Shown here piece by piece: positions 1 through 10,112 of a stretch of DNA of 63,358 nt. This DNA is from Pseudomonadota bacterium (GTDB lineage Bacteria; Pseudomonadota; Gammaproteobacteria; Xanthomonadales; Rhodanobacteraceae). The stretch spans positions 1-63,358 of the forward strand of contig JAJYTR010000008.1 in NCBI GenBank assembly GCA_021792975.1, read 5' to 3'. How positions within the stretch are numbered: the first letter of the stretch is position 1; each line of letters begins with the position of its first letter. The translations under genes and the position numbers were made by a program. A model generated the notes under the pieces. That model did no database searches and was not told where the DNA came from. It saw only the letters and a list, made by a program, of their open reading frames with translations.

Positions 1-160
1 CGGCGGTCTTGCCGGTGCCGGTTTGCGCGGCGGCCAGCAGGTCGTGTCCGGACAGCACCATGGGAATGGCCTGGATCTGGATCGGGGTGGGCGTGAGGTA
101 GCCGGACTCGCGCACCGCGCGCGTCAGGGCTTCGGCCAGGCCGAAGGAATCGAATGTCAT
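1..160 (-). CDS. DEAD-box ATP-dependent RNA helicase, N-terminal fragment (RhlE-like)
   Basis: The reading frame starts at the ATG complementary to 158-160 and runs off the window edge after 53 codons. It begins [16 protein letters not shown], has the Q motif ([11 protein letters not shown]), then Walker A / motif [11 protein letters not shown] at the edge. Together these identify a DEAD-box RNA helicase, an ATP-driven RNA remodelling enzyme of ribosome assembly or mRNA turnover. The opening resembles RhlE, but the C-terminal tail that separates RhlE, SrmB and DbpA lies outside the window. The upstream region carries a 15-bp inverted repeat at 205-219. Confidence 0.85.
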   Translation of the reverse strand, partial: MTFDSFGLAEALTRAVRESGYLTPTPIQIQAIPMVLSGHDLLAAAQTGTGKTA

Positions 161-515
161 GAAATGGAATCCGTGACCCGCAGGGCGGGCGCAAGTCCGC
201 GGCCGTCGCACAGTGCGACACCAGTCCGCAGCGGGGAAAGTCGGCGCGGCCGACAGATCTTCAGAACGAGCGCGGAGCGACGACTGGGCTGCACTCCGGC
301 ACGCGCATGCTAGCAGTTATGCCGGATGGACGCCGCGCGGCCCGCTTGGTGCGGATGCCTGCACCCGTTCGCCGGGGCCTGCGGCCGTACGCGCGCGATG
401 CGGGGAAATCGCGACGGGCGCGATGGCGACCGCGCCAGCCGTCGGCCGGCAAGGGTGCCGCCGGGATCCGCATGCCCGGGCCTGCGGCCCGCGCATACGG
501 GGCCGCACTGAAAAC
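161..515. other. 355-bp stretch without a recognisable gene
   Basis: This lies between the start of the helicase gene (leftward) and the 3' end of the HiPIP gene (also leftward). Frames open here are GC-rich shadows without recognisable protein sequence. It holds two inverted repeats: GTCGCAC-A-GTGCGAC at 205-219 and GTCGGC-gcg-GCCGAC at 240-254. Both would lie in the promoter or 5' leader of the helicase gene. No U-tract terminator for the HiPIP gene was found. Confidence 0.5.
205..219. promoter_or_regulatory. 15-bp inverted repeat upstream of the helicase gene
   Basis: Seven-base arms GTCGCAC / GTGCGAC flank a single A, about 45 bp upstream of the helicase start codon. It could be an operator or a small hairpin in the leader. 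The inner arms (GTCGCA / TGCGAC) match the arms of the inverted repeat in front of recA at 1637-1653, though the spacing differs. No regulator can be named. Confidence 0.3.
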
Positions 516-857
516 CTACTTGCGCGTGGCGTGCGCCGTGCACCAGCCCCTGGCCGGTACGGCGAAACCCTTGAAGATCGCGCAGGGACCCCACGCCGCG
601 CCTGCAGCACCCTGGAAAAAGGTGCAATTGGCGCAGTCTTGGGTGGGTTTGTGGTTGGGATACTTCGCCTGGTCCACCTGCGCGGTGTTTTCGACGAAGC
701 CCAGCGCCTTGGCTTGCGGATTGGCGGGGCTGAGATGCGGCAGTTGCGCCGCGTGCGCCAGACGCGGGAGCAGGCTGCCGGCGGCCAGCGTGGCGGTGGC
801 GCCCGCGGCGATCGCGAGGAAGCGGCGGCGCGAGGGATCGTTGGTTTGCTTCGACAT
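516..857 (-). CDS. High-potential iron-sulfur protein (HiPIP) 1, Tat-exported
   Basis: A 113-residue precursor of a periplasmic 4Fe-4S electron carrier. Residues 5-35 form a Tat signal (SRRRFLAIAAG, then a hydrophobic stretch and AHA), and the mature domain has the four cluster ligands C75, C78, C92 and C106 in the HiPIP pattern. The chosen ATG is preceded by a strong GGAGG, which excludes the longer upstream reading. HiPIPs shuttle electrons between membrane complexes, for example from bc1 to terminal reductases or oxidases. No redox partner gene is adjacent, so the partner is unknown. A close paralogue is encoded at 21455-21799. Confidence 0.93.
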   Translation of the reverse strand: MSKQTNDPSRRRFLAIAAGATATLAAGSLLPRLAHAAQLPHLSPANPQAKALGFVENTAQVDQAKYPNHKPTQDCANCTFFQGAAGAAWGPCAIFKGFAVPARGWCTAHATRK

Positions 858-1084
858 GAAAACCTCCAGGGTTGCACTGCATCCGGTGCCCGCCGTCGCG
901 CACGGCACGCACTGCGCGGAGGGCGCCGCACCGGCGGCACATGCCTGTATGCCTCGATCCGCGGCGCGTATCCACTTACAGAATCGCAATGCCCGGACCT
1001 CGCGCCGCGGCGCGCTGGCCGGACTTCCCTGCTGCATGCCCGCGCGGTACAAGTCGGTTCTGCCCGCCGAGTCCGGAAACTGCC

Positions 1085-1585
1085 GTGTCCAACCCTCCCT
1101 GCGATGCCCGCCTGCACGACGCTGCGCGGGCGGTGTCCGAACTGCTGGTCGCGCGCGGCCTGATGCTGGTGACCGCCGAATCCTGCACCGGCGGCTGGAT
1201 CGCCAAGACCCTGACCGACCTGCCGGGCAGTTCGGCCTGGTTCGAAGCCGGCGTGGTGGCCTACAGCTACGAGGCCAAGGAGGCGCTGCTGGGCGTGAAC
1301 CCGCACACGCTGGAGCGCGCCGGCGCGGTCAGCGAGGAGACCGTGATCGAGATGGTCTCCGGCGCGCTGGCCCGCTTCGGCGCCGGGGTGGCGGTGGCGG
1401 TCACGGGCATCGCCGGCCCGGGCGGCGGTACCCCGGGCAAGCCCGTGGGCAGCGTCTGGATCAGCTGGAAACGGCGCGGCGGCTACGCGCAGGCGCAACT
1501 GTTCCATTTCGCGGGCGACCGCGAGGCCGTGCGCCGGCAGACCGTGGCCGAAGCCCTCTGCGGCATTCGGAAAATCCTGACATGA
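1085..1585 (+). CDS. pncC: Nicotinamide-nucleotide amidohydrolase PncC (CinA C-terminal family)
   Basis: A 166-residue protein made only of the CinA C-terminal domain, which deamidates nicotinamide mononucleotide to nicotinate mononucleotide in pyridine-nucleotide recycling. Recognisable segments are [14 protein letters not shown] near the N-terminus, [12 protein letters not shown], and [18 protein letters not shown]. The length matches E. coli PncC (about 165). I chose the GTG at 1085 because the family begins at this point; an ATG at 990 would add about 32 residues of low-complexity sequence. It sits just upstream of recA, as cinA/pncC often does. Confidence 0.88.
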   Translation: MSNPPCDARLHDAARAVSELLVARGLMLVTAESCTGGWIAKTLTDLPGSSAWFEAGVVAYSYEAKEALLGVNPHTLERAGAVSEETVIEMVSGALARFGAGVAVAVTGIAGPGGGTPGKPVGSVWISWKRRGGYAQAQLFHFAGDREAVRRQTVAEALCGIRKILT

Positions 1586-1624
1586 ACGGCGGTGCGCGCC
1601 GGCTTCGGGTGCGTGCCGGCGTGG

Positions 1625-1653
1625 GATAATCGCGCTGTCGCAGCCGTTGCGAC
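1625..1653 (+). promoter_or_regulatory. Probable recA promoter -10 with adjacent inverted repeat
   Basis: GATAAT at 1625-1630 is a 5/6 match to the -10 consensus. Seven bases further is the inverted repeat GTCGCA-gccgt-TGCGAC (1637-1653), placed where transcription would start. No E. coli-type LexA box (CTGT-N8-ACAG) was found, and no lexA gene lies next to recA. The repeat is a candidate operator, but its relation to SOS control is inference. Confidence 0.4.
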
Positions 1654-1700
1654 GCGTCCGCGGCAGTCTGGCCGCACTTCCACCCGAACGAGGCCCCACG

Positions 1701-2697
<997 letters not shown>

Positions 2698-2726
<29 letters not shown>

Positions 2727-3210
2727 GCGGCGCAACCGGCGTCCGGCAGCGGGGTCGCGCAGCGCGCTGGAGCATGGAGTCGCGCTGCTGGCCCGGCGCG
2801 AGTACTCGCGGCACGAGCTGCGCCGGCGCATGGATGCGCGCGGTTTTGACGCCGCCGATGCCGAAGCGGCGCTTGCCGAACTGGCCGCGCGCGGCTGGCA
2901 GTCCGATGCGCGCTATGCCACGCTGCTGGCGCGCAGCCGTGCGGCGCAGGGGTACGGCCCGCGTCGGATCCGCATGGAGCTGGCCGCGCAGGGTATCGCG
3001 CGCGATGAGGCGCAGGCTGCAGTGCAGGCGCTCGATCACGACTGGACGCGCGCGGCGACGGATCTGGTGCGGCGCCGCTGCGGCAGCCTCGCCGATGCGG
3101 CGTCGCGCCGGCGTGCCGCGCAGATGCTGCTGCGCCGCGGTTTCGAGACCGCCACGGTAAGATGCGTCACCCGCACCGGGATCGAGGATGCGGCCGACGG
3201 CGAGGATTGA
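2698..3210 (+). CDS. recX: Regulatory protein RecX
   Basis: A 170-residue RecX, which caps RecA filaments and inhibits strand exchange and SOS signalling. It is made of three-helix repeats, visible as [17 protein letters not shown], then [16 protein letters not shown]. It overlaps the end of recA by 29 bp, so production is probably coupled to RecA translation. The start is ATG at 2698 or the next codon, GTG. Confidence 0.93.
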
Positions 3211-3260
3211 TCCCTCCGCGCCGGGCCGCATACTCGCAGCGTGCCTCCGTCCGCCGACGC

Positions 3261-5909
3261 ATGAAAACCGCCGAGATCCGCAGCCGTTTCCTCGAGTTCT
3301 TCCGCCAGCGGGGCCACAGCATCGTGCCCTCGGCCACGCTGGTGCCGGCCAACGACCCGACACTGCTGTTCACCAACTCGGGCATGGTGCAGTTCAAGAA
3401 CGTGTTCCTGGGCAGCGAGAAGCCCGGCTACGTGCGCGCCGCCGACGTGCAGCGCTGCCTGCGTGCCGGCGGCAAGCACAACGACCTCGACCAGGTGGGC
3501 TACACCGCGCGCCACCACACCTTCTTCGAGATGCTCGGCAACTGGTCGTTCGGCGACTACTTCAAGAAGGACGCCATCGTCTGGGCCTGGGAACTGCTGA
3601 CCGCCGAGTTCGGATTGCTGCCGGAACGGCTGTGGGTGACGGTCTACCACACCGACGACGAGGCCTACCGCATCTGGAACGAGGCCATCGGCGTGCCCGC
3701 CGCGCGCATCGTGCGCATCGGCGACAACAAGGGCGCGCCCTATGCCTCGGACAACTTCTGGCAGATGGCCGATACCGGTCCCTGCGGTCCCTGCACCGAG
3801 ATCTTCTACGACCACGGTCCGGAAGTGGCGGGCGGCCCGCCCGGTTCGCCCGACGGGGACGGCGACCGCTACATCGAGATCTGGAACCTGGTGTTCATGC
3901 AGTTCGACCGCGCCGCCGACGGTACCCTGTCGCCGCTGCCGGCACCCTGCGTCGATACCGGCATGGGCCTGGAGCGCCTGGCCGCGGTGCTGCAGGGCGT
4001 GCATTCCAACTACGAGACCGACCTGTTCCGGCACCTGATCGCGCGGGCCGCCGAACTCACCGCCACCGCCGACCGCACGGACAAGTCGCTGCGCGTGATC
4101 GCCGACCACATCCGTGCCGGGGCCTTCCTCATCGTCGATGGCGTGCTGCCCTCCAACGAGGGACGTGGCTACGTGTTGCGCCGGATCATCCGCCGTGCGC
4201 TGCGCCACGGCTGGATGCTGGGCGTGCGCGGCGAGTTCTTCTGGAAGATGGTCGCGCCGCTGGTGGACGAGATGGGCGCGGCCTATCCGGAACTGGCCGC
4301 CCGGCAAGCCTTCGTCGAGGACACGCTGCGTGCCGAAGAGCGGCGCTTCGGCGAGACGCTGGAACATGGCATGCGTGTGTTCGACGAGGTGGTCGAACGC
4401 TGCGGCGGCACCATTCCCGGCGAAGACGTGTTCCGCCTCTACGACACCTACGGTTTTCCGGTCGATCTCACCGCCGACATTGCGCGCGAGCGCGGCCTCG
4501 AGGTGGATCTCGCGGGCTTCGAGCGGGCCATGGCCGCCCAGCGCGGGCGTGCGCGCGCCGCGGGCCGGTTCGAGGCCAGGGGCCAGATGCCGGCCGAACT
4601 GGCCAGTCAGCTCGCGCCCACGGTCTTTCTCGGCTACCAGACACTGACGGAGACCGGTGCCACCGTGATCGGCATCGTGCGTGATGGCCGCCAGGCCGGT
4701 GCGCTGAACGACGGCGAGGAAGGCTTCGTCATCCTCGATCGCACGCCGTTCTATGCCGAGTCGGGCGGCCAGGTGGGCGATGCCGGCACCCTGTCGAACG
4801 CCGCCGGCACCTTCGAGGTGACGGACACGCTGAAGATGGGCGGCGTGTTCACCGGGCATGCCGGATGCTGGTCGGGCGCGCAGCCGCTGCACCGCGGCGA
4901 TACGGTCCGCACGCAGGTGGATGCCGCCCGCCGCCAGGCCATCGTGCTGAACCATTCCGCCACCCACCTGCTGCATGCGGCGTTGCGCAAGGCGCTGGGG
5001 GGGCACGTGACGCAGAAAGGCTCGCTGGTCGCGCCGGATCGTCTGCGCTTCGACTTTTCGCACCCCGGACCGATGACGCAGCCGGAGCTGGCGGAGGTCG
5101 AGGCGCTGGTCAACGCGGAGATCCGCCGCAATGTCGAGGTCGAGGTGCGCCACATGGCCTACGACGACGCCATCGCCTCCGGCGCGATGGCGCTGTTCGG
5201 CGAGAAATACGGCGACCGTGTACGCGTGCTGCGCATGGGCGAATTCTCCACCGAGCTGTGCGGCGGCACCCACGTCGGGCGTACGGGCGACATCGGTCTG
5301 TTCAAGATCCTCGGCGAATCGGGCGTGGCTTCGGGCGTGCGCCGCATCGAGGCCGTCACCGGTGCAGCCGCACTGGCGTCGGTACGTCGGCAGGAGCAGC
5401 AGCTCGAACAACTGGCGCTGCTGCTCGGCAGCGCACCGGCGGAGAGCGCAACGCGTCTGCAAGCGCTGCTGGAGCGGCAGCGCCGGCTCGAGCGCGAGCT
5501 CGAGAGCCTCAAGGCCAAGACGGCCGGTGCGGTCGTCGACGAACTGGCCGCGCGCGCGATCGAAGCCGGCGGGATCCGGTTGCTGGCCGCGCGGCTGGAC
5601 GGTCTCGACGCCAAGGCCCTGCGCGAGGCCCTGGACCGGCTGAAGCAGCGGCTGGGCGACTGCGCAGTGCTGCTGGCTTCGGTCAGCGAAGGCAGGGCCA
5701 GCCTGATCGCGGGCGTGCAGGGCACCGCGCTGGCGCGGCTCAAGGCCGGTGATCTGGTGGCCCACGTGGCGCACCAGATCGGCGGCAGGGGCGGCGGCCG
5801 CGCCGACATGGCACAGGGCGGGGGTAACGCGGGGCCCGAACTCGACCAGGCACTGGGCGCGGCACCGGCATGGCTGGCCGGGCAGCTTGCCGCGGCCGGG
5901 CAATCGTAA
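3261..5909 (+). CDS. alaS: Alanine-tRNA ligase
   Basis: An 882-residue alanyl-tRNA synthetase (E. coli 876). The order is class II aminoacylation domain (start [14 protein letters not shown]), tRNA-binding middle, editing domain with HNSATHLLH and the zinc motif CGGTHVG, then the C-terminal glycine-rich domain ([14 protein letters not shown]). The editing domain clears mischarged Ser- and Gly-tRNA(Ala). The start at 3261 matches the family N-terminus; in-frame sequence further upstream is unrelated. It follows recX by 50 bp, giving the common recA-recX-alaS order. Confidence 0.98.
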   Translation: MKTAEIRSRFLEFFRQRGHSIVPSATLVPANDPTLLFTNSGMVQFKNVFLGSEKPGYVRAADVQRCLRAGGKHNDLDQVGYTARHHTFFEMLGNWSFGDYFKKDAIVWAWELLTAEFGLLPERLWVTVYHTDDEAYRIWNEAIGVPAARIVRIGDNKGAPYASDNFWQMADTGPCGPCTEIFYDHGPEVAGGPPGSPDGDGDRYIEIWNLVFMQFDRAADGTLSPLPAPCVDTGMGLERLAAVLQGVHSNYETDLFRHLIARAAELTATADRTDKSLRVIADHIRAGAFLIVDGVLPSNEGRGYVLRRIIRRALRHGWMLGVRGEFFWKMVAPLVDEMGAAYPELAARQAFVEDTLRAEERRFGETLEHGMRVFDEVVERCGGTIPGEDVFRLYDTYGFPVDLTADIARERGLEVDLAGFERAMAAQRGRARAAGRFEARGQMPAELASQLAPTVFLGYQTLTETGATVIGIVRDGRQAGALNDGEEGFVILDRTPFYAESGGQVGDAGTLSNAAGTFEVTDTLKMGGVFTGHAGCWSGAQPLHRGDTVRTQVDAARRQAIVLNHSATHLLHAALRKALGGHVTQKGSLVAPDRLRFDFSHPGPMTQPELAEVEALVNAEIRRNVEVEVRHMAYDDAIASGAMALFGEKYGDRVRVLRMGEFSTELCGGTHVGRTGDIGLFKILGESGVASGVRRIEAVTGAAALASVRRQEQQLEQLALLLGSAPAESATRLQALLERQRRLERELESLKAKTAGAVVDELAARAIEAGGIRLLAARLDGLDAKALREALDRLKQRLGDCAVLLASVSEGRASLIAGVQGTALARLKAGDLVAHVAHQIGGRGGGRADMAQGGGNAGPELDQALGAAPAWLAGQLAAAGQS

Positions 5910-5937
5910 GTTTGTGTGGATGGCGCCTTCACGCGCG

Positions 5938-5967
5938 TTGCTGCGCGCTGCCGGAGTTCGCTAGTAT
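5938..5967 (+). promoter_or_regulatory. Candidate csrA promoter
   Basis: TTGCTG (5938-5943) and TAGTAT (5962-5967) are separated by 18 bp in the gap between alaS and csrA. Both are partial matches to sigma-70 elements (four of six each). Transcription would start near 5974, giving a leader of about 135 nt. Confidence 0.4.
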
Positions 5968-5978
5968 CGTCCGCTGCA

Positions 5979-6004
5979 CGGAGGTCTGCCCCCGCTGACC
6001 TCCG
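5979..6004 (+). promoter_or_regulatory. Leader hairpin with a GGA motif upstream of csrA
   Basis: CGGAGGTC (5979-5986) pairs perfectly with GACCTCCG (5997-6004) across a 10-base loop. The 5' arm sits in CACGGAGGT, which resembles the CsrA binding consensus (ACA-N-GGA-N-GU). Together with the GGA in the csrA ribosome-binding site this suggests translational autoregulation, as known for csrA in other gammaproteobacteria. The assignment here is inference. Confidence 0.4.
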
Positions 6005-6109
6005 CGTCTGACAACCATGAACGGCACATCGCTGTGTCCGCTGCGTGGCGACGCGGTGTGCGTCCGGGTGGGGCGACGCCGCGACCACGCGAATCCTTGG
6101 AGCTCCAAC

Positions 6110-6304
6110 ATGCTGATTCTGACCCGCCGGGTCGGCGAAACCCTGATGATCGGCGACGAGGTGACCGTCACCGTGCTGGGTGTGAAAGGCAACCAGGTAC
6201 GCCTGGGCATCAACGCGCCCAAGACAGTGTCGGTCCACCGCGAAGAGATCTACCAGCGCATCAAGGCCGAGCAGGCCGAAGGCGGTGCGCCCAAGCAGGA
6301 CTGA
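6110..6304 (+). CDS. csrA: Carbon storage regulator CsrA
   Basis: A 64-residue CsrA (RsmA), the dimeric RNA-binding protein that represses or stabilises mRNAs by binding GGA motifs. The N-terminal [16 protein letters not shown], the core [13 protein letters not shown] and [10 protein letters not shown] are all conserved. The start at 6110 is set by the family N-terminus and by GGAG at 6099-6102. That ribosome-binding site lies inside the perfect palindrome TTGGAGCTCCAA (6097-6108). An in-frame ATG 31 codons upstream exists but is unlikely to be used. Confidence 0.97.
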   Translation: MLILTRRVGETLMIGDEVTVTVLGVKGNQVRLGINAPKTVSVHREEIYQRIKAEQAEGGAPKQD

Positions 6305-6315
6305 CAGCGCTGCCG

Positions 6316-6344
6316 TTTCCAGATATCCGGAGACAGGTTATGCT
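6316..6344 (+). promoter_or_regulatory. Probable tRNA-Ser promoter
   Basis: TTTCCA (6316-6321), a 17-bp spacer and TATGCT (6339-6344) precede the tRNA-Ser gene by about 40 bp. Transcription would begin near 6351, giving a short leader that contains the small hairpin CACACAA-ctg-TTGTGTG. Confidence 0.5.
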
Positions 6345-6384
6345 TGCCGGCTTCACACAACTGTTGTGTGCGCCGCGCCGATGT

Positions 6385-6477
6385 GGAGAGATGCCCGAGA
6401 GGCCGAAGGGGCTCCCCTGCTAAGGGAGTATAGGGTCAAAAGCTCTATCGAGGGTTCGAATCCCTCTCTCTCCGCCA
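6385..6477 (+). tRNA. tRNA-Ser (anticodon GCU)
   Basis: This folds as a class II tRNA of 93 nt with encoded CCA. The acceptor stem is GGAGAGA / TCTCTCC with discriminator G. The anticodon loop CTGCTAA carries GCT between CTCCC and GGGAG, there is a long variable arm, and GGTTCGAAT is in the T arm. It decodes AGC and AGU. Confidence 0.97.
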
Positions 6478-6585
6478 GTTCATCCGCAGCCGCGCGGATG
6501 GCGGTCGTAGGGTCCGGCGCGCCGGCTGGACCATGATCCCCGGCCGGCGGGTCCGCCCGATGCAGCGCCACCGGTCGCCCAGCAG

Positions 6586-6613
6586 AAAGCCCGGCTCGTA
6601 GGCCGGGCTTTTT
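6586..6613 (+). terminator. Rho-independent terminator after tRNA-Ser
   Basis: GCCCGGC (6589-6595), a six-base loop and GCCGGGC (6602-6608) form a perfect stem followed by TTTTT. It ends the tRNA-Ser transcript before the oppositely oriented tRNA-Pro gene. Confidence 0.85.
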
Positions 6614-6624
6614 CGTGGCTGCGG

Positions 6625-6701
6625 TGGTCGGGGTGACAGGATTCGAACCTGCGACTTCTACCTCCCGAAAGTAGCGCTCTACCAGGCTGAGCTACACCCC
6701 G
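6625..6701 (-). tRNA. tRNA-Pro (anticodon CGG)
   Basis: A 77-nt tRNA read leftward with encoded CCA. The acceptor stem is CGGGGTG / CACCCCG with discriminator A, the anticodon loop TTCGGGA gives CGG, and the T arm has GGTTCGAAT. It decodes CCG, a heavily used proline codon in this GC-rich genome. Confidence 0.97.
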
Positions 6702-6715
6702 ACGGAAGGCCGCGG

Positions 6716-6721
6716 ATGATA
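6716..6721 (-). promoter_or_regulatory. Candidate -10 element of the tRNA-Pro promoter
   Basis: TATCAT, preceded by TG on the same strand (an extended -10), lies 15 bp upstream of the tRNA-Pro 5' end. No clear -35 was seen. Confidence 0.4.
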
Positions 6722-6822
6722 CAGGCGCGCCGCGGCGCGTCGCAACACGACGCAGGTGCGGCGGAGGGGCGCGGACGTGTTCGGATAGACTGGCGCGCTG
6801 TTCCGATGCCCCGGATCCATCG

Positions 6823-8208
6823 ATGACGCTGACCTCCGCCCGCACCGTACCCGGCGTGCTGGAACTGCTGCCGGCCGAGCAGATCGCTTTCCAGGACATG
6901 CTGGACACGATCCGCCGCAATTACGAGCGCTTCGGGTTTCTGCCGATCGAGACGCCGGTCATGGAGTTCAGCGAGGTTCTGCTGACCAAGCAGGGCGGCG
7001 AGACCGAGCGCCAGGTCTATTTCGTGCAGTCCACCGGCGCGCTGGAGCAGGGCGGGCGCCCGGAACTCGCGCTGCGTTTCGATCTCACCGTGCCGCTGGC
7101 GCGCTACGTGGCCGAGCACGAGCATGCGCTGAGCTTCCCGTTCCGCCGCTACCAGATGCAGCGCGTGTACCGCGGCGAGCGTGCCCAGCGCGGGCGCTTC
7201 CGCGAGTTCTACCAGTGCGACATCGACGTCATCGGCAAGGACAGCCTCTCGGTGCGCTACGACGCCGAGATGCCGGCGGTGATCTACAGCGTGTTCCGTG
7301 ACCTCGACATCGGGCCGTTCCAGATCCAGCTCAACAACCGCAAGCTGATGCGCGGCTACTTTGAGAGCCTGGGTATCGCGGATGAACAGCAGGCCGGCGT
7401 GCTGCGCGAAGTGGACAAGCTGGACAAACACGGGGAGGAGGCCGTGCGCGCCGTTCTGGCCGGACCCGGTCACGGACTGGGCGACGGTGCAGTGGATCGC
7501 ATCATGTCATTCATCGGCGTGCGTTCGCAGGACCATGCCGATGCGCTGGCGCGGCTGGATGCGCTGCAGGGCTCGGGCGCCCGGTTCGAACAGGGCCGGG
7601 CGGAACTGCGCGAGGTGCTCGGCCTGATCCGCGCGTTCGGCGTTCCCGAATCGCATTACGCGCTGAATCTCTCGATTGCGCGCGGATTGGACTACTACAC
7701 CGGCACGGTCTACGAGACCCGCCTCGTGCAGCATCCGCAGATCGGGTCGATCTGTTCGGGTGGCCGCTACGACGATCTCGCCGGCAGCTACACGAAGTCG
7801 CACCTGCCGGGCGTCGGCATCTCGATCGGTGCCACGCGGCTGTTCTGGCAGCTGCGTGAGGCCGGGCTGCTGGGTCCGGTGCAGAGTACGGTGCAGGTGT
7901 TGGTGACGATGATGGACGAGGCGCAACTGCCGGCCTACCTCGCGCTGGCCGCGCAACTGCGCGGCGCCGGCATCGCCACCGAGGCGGTGATGGAACCGTC
8001 TAAGCTGGCGCGGCAGTTTCGGCACGCCGACCGCGCGGGCATCCGTTTCGTCGTCGTGCTGGGGCCGGACGAGCTGGCCAGGGACATGGTCACGCTGAAG
8101 GACATGCGCAAGCAGGAGCAATTCCAGGTGCCGCGCGGCGAGCTGGTGAAGACGCTGCGCGTCGAGCTGGAACAGGCCACGGCGATGGCGCGGATGGGAC
8201 GCGGCTGA
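6823..8208 (+). CDS. hisS: Histidine-tRNA ligase
   Basis: A 461-residue class II histidyl-tRNA synthetase. Motif 2 is [28 protein letters not shown], the histidine-binding HisA loop is [13 protein letters not shown], and motif 3 includes [11 protein letters not shown]. The C-terminal anticodon-binding domain starts near residue 360 ([20 protein letters not shown]). It could be confused with HisZ, but the intact catalytic motifs and the anticodon-binding domain indicate the synthetase. The ammonia-lyase homologue begins 2 bp after its stop codon, so the two are almost certainly co-transcribed. Confidence 0.95.
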   Translation: MTLTSARTVPGVLELLPAEQIAFQDMLDTIRRNYERFGFLPIETPVMEFSEVLLTKQGGETERQVYFVQSTGALEQGGRPELALRFDLTVPLARYVAEHEHALSFPFRRYQMQRVYRGERAQRGRFREFYQCDIDVIGKDSLSVRYDAEMPAVIYSVFRDLDIGPFQIQLNNRKLMRGYFESLGIADEQQAGVLREVDKLDKHGEEAVRAVLAGPGHGLGDGAVDRIMSFIGVRSQDHADALARLDALQGSGARFEQGRAELREVLGLIRAFGVPESHYALNLSIARGLDYYTGTVYETRLVQHPQIGSICSGGRYDDLAGSYTKSHLPGVGISIGATRLFWQLREAGLLGPVQSTVQVLVTMMDEAQLPAYLALAAQLRGAGIATEAVMEPSKLARQFRHADRAGIRFVVVLGPDELARDMVTLKDMRKQEQFQVPRGELVKTLRVELEQATAMARMGRG

Positions 8209-8210
8209 AG

Positions 8211-10097
8211 ATGGCGACGCGTACAATTGAGTTGGATGGCCGCAGCCTGACTGCGGCCGCGCTGATGACGCTGGCGCAGGGCGACGCCCGCATTGCGCTG
8301 GCGCCAGCCGCCCTGGCCCAGGTGCGGCGGGCGGCGGACTTCCTGTCCGAGCAGGTACGCCGGGGCGAGCCGATCTACGGCGTGACCACCGGCTTTGGCA
8401 GCAATGCGGACAAGCTGCTGGGTGCCCACCGCGCGCGCGACGAGTTGCCGGGCGGCAATCCCGATCCCCGCGCGGGCGGCCTGCCGGAAGAGCTGCAGCA
8501 CAACCTCATCGTGACCCACGCGGTGTGTACGGGCGAGCCGTTCGCACCCGAGGTGGTGCGCGCGATGCTGGTGATCCGCATCAACACGCTGCTGCGCGGC
8601 CATTCCGGCATCCGCGCGGAAACGCTGCAGGCGCTGGCCGAATTGTTCAACCGTGGCGTGGTGCCGGTGATTCCGCAACTGGGCTCGGTCGGCGCCAGTG
8701 GCGACCTCGCGCCGCTCTCGCATCTGGCCATCGTGCTGCTGGGTGGAGGCGAGGCGTTCCACGCAGGCGAACGCCTGCCCGGTGCAACAGCGCTGCGACG
8801 GGCGGGGCTGCAGCCCGTGCGCCTGTCCTACAAGGAGGGCCTGGCGCTCAACAACGGCACGGCGCAGATGCTGGCCTGTGCGGTTCTGGCCTTGGACCGG
8901 CTGCAGCGCCTGGCCACCACCGCCGATCTCGCCGCGGCGATGACGCTGGAGGCTTTCGCCGGCCGTGGCAGCGCCTTCCGCGCGGATGTGCATGCGCTGC
9001 GTCCGCATCCCGGGCAGGTGGCCTGTGCGGCGCATCTGCGCGAACTGCTGGACGGTTCGACGCTGATCGACATTCCCTACCACCTGGTGCCGCGCTTCGC
9101 GACATGGACGGCGCAGGCCTGGCACGAACCCGAAGACCAGGCCGTGCACTTCGACATCGCGTGGGACTGGGTGCCCGCGCACCGGCGTCATGGCCGCGAG
9201 GCGTTCTACACCCGTTTCCTGCCCTTCCGCGGCGGCAAGAAGCACCAGCCGCAGGATGCCTACAGCCTGCGCTGCATCCCGCAGGTGCACGGCGCCGTGC
9301 GTGACGCGCTGGCGCAAGCCGCCCGCGTGCTCGACATCGAACTCAACGCCGTCACCGACAATCCTCTGCTGTTTCCCGATCGTGCCGGCGCGCGCGTGAT
9401 CGAGGACCGGGTGGTCTCGGCCGGCCATTTCCACGGCATGCCGCTGGCGCTGGCCATGAGTTACGTCAAGGCCGCCATCCCCGTACTGGCCTCGATCAGC
9501 GAGCGCCGTATCGCCAAACTGGTGGATGCGGCGACCAATGACGGTCTGCCGGCCTTCCTCGCCGGCAACGAGGACGCCACCGATTCCGGCTTCATGATCG
9601 TGCAGTACACCGCTGCCGCGCTGGTCAACGATCTGGCCAGCAGGGCGCACCCGGCCAGCGTCTATTCCATTCCCACCAGCGCCAATGCCGAGGACCATGT
9701 CTCGATGGGCGCCAACGAGGCGCGCCAGGTGCTGGCGATGTGCGAGCCGCTGGAGCAGGTGCTGGCGCTGGAGCTCTACACCGCTGCGCAGGCGCTGGAC
9801 TACCGCCGCGACATGCTCAACGCTGCGCGCCGACTGGCCCGGCGCGGCGACTGGCGCGTGCTAGCGGCCAAGATCGGCGGCGCCCCCGAGGCCGGGCATC
9901 CGCAACACGCGCAGTTCGAGCAGGAAGTGCGCGCGCTGATGCGGGCCCTGGCCGAGGCGTCCGAATTCCATCCCGGGCCGGCCGTGGCCGAGGCGCTGCA
10001 GCGCATCCGCGCCGAGGTGGCCTTCATGCCGCGCGATCGCGCCATGGACGGGGACATCGCGCGCATGCTGGCCCTGGTGCGGCGTGGCGGGATCTGA
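8211..10097 (+). CDS. Histidine/aromatic ammonia-lyase family protein, extended form
   Basis: A 628-residue member of the MIO-dependent lyases, which eliminate ammonia from His, Phe or Tyr. The MIO-forming Ala162-Ser163-Gly164 lies in GSVGASGDLAPL. Also present are YGVTTGFG, DAYSLRC, the loop NLIVTH (Thr-His where HutH has Ser-His, arguing for histidine) and PTSANAEDHVSM. It is over 100 residues longer than typical HutH (about 510). About 55 extra residues, rich in Trp and His, fall at 284-345 just before DAYSLRC, and there are smaller additions near 65-95 and in the C-terminal part. No hutU, hutI or hutG is nearby, so a plain Hut role is uncertain. Confidence 0.85.
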   Translation: MATRTIELDGRSLTAAALMTLAQGDARIALAPAALAQVRRAADFLSEQVRRGEPIYGVTTGFGSNADKLLGAHRARDELPGGNPDPRAGGLPEELQHNLIVTHAVCTGEPFAPEVVRAMLVIRINTLLRGHSGIRAETLQALAELFNRGVVPVIPQLGSVGASGDLAPLSHLAIVLLGGGEAFHAGERLPGATALRRAGLQPVRLSYKEGLALNNGTAQMLACAVLALDRLQRLATTADLAAAMTLEAFAGRGSAFRADVHALRPHPGQVACAAHLRELLDGSTLIDIPYHLVPRFATWTAQAWHEPEDQAVHFDIAWDWVPAHRRHGREAFYTRFLPFRGGKKHQPQDAYSLRCIPQVHGAVRDALAQAARVLDIELNAVTDNPLLFPDRAGARVIEDRVVSAGHFHGMPLALAMSYVKAAIPVLASISERRIAKLVDAATNDGLPAFLAGNEDATDSGFMIVQYTAAALVNDLASRAHPASVYSIPTSANAEDHVSMGANEARQVLAMCEPLEQVLALELYTAAQALDYRRDMLNAARRLARRGDWRVLAAKIGGAPEAGHPQHAQFEQEVRALMRALAEASEFHPGPAVAEALQRIRAEVAFMPRDRAMDGDIARMLALVRRGGI

Positions 10098-10112
10098 ACC
10101 GCCGCGCCGCAC

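Noticed and set aside
3036-5903. A very long open frame antisense to alaS
   Set aside because: It has low-complexity, His/Arg-rich composition without family motifs, while the alaS frame on the other strand is complete and conserved. Long antisense frames are expected at about 70% GC.
6017-6109. N-terminally extended CsrA from an upstream in-frame ATG
   Set aside because: The family begins at MLILTRR, a ribosome-binding site precedes that ATG, and the extra 31 codons cover the leader hairpin region without protein-like conservation.
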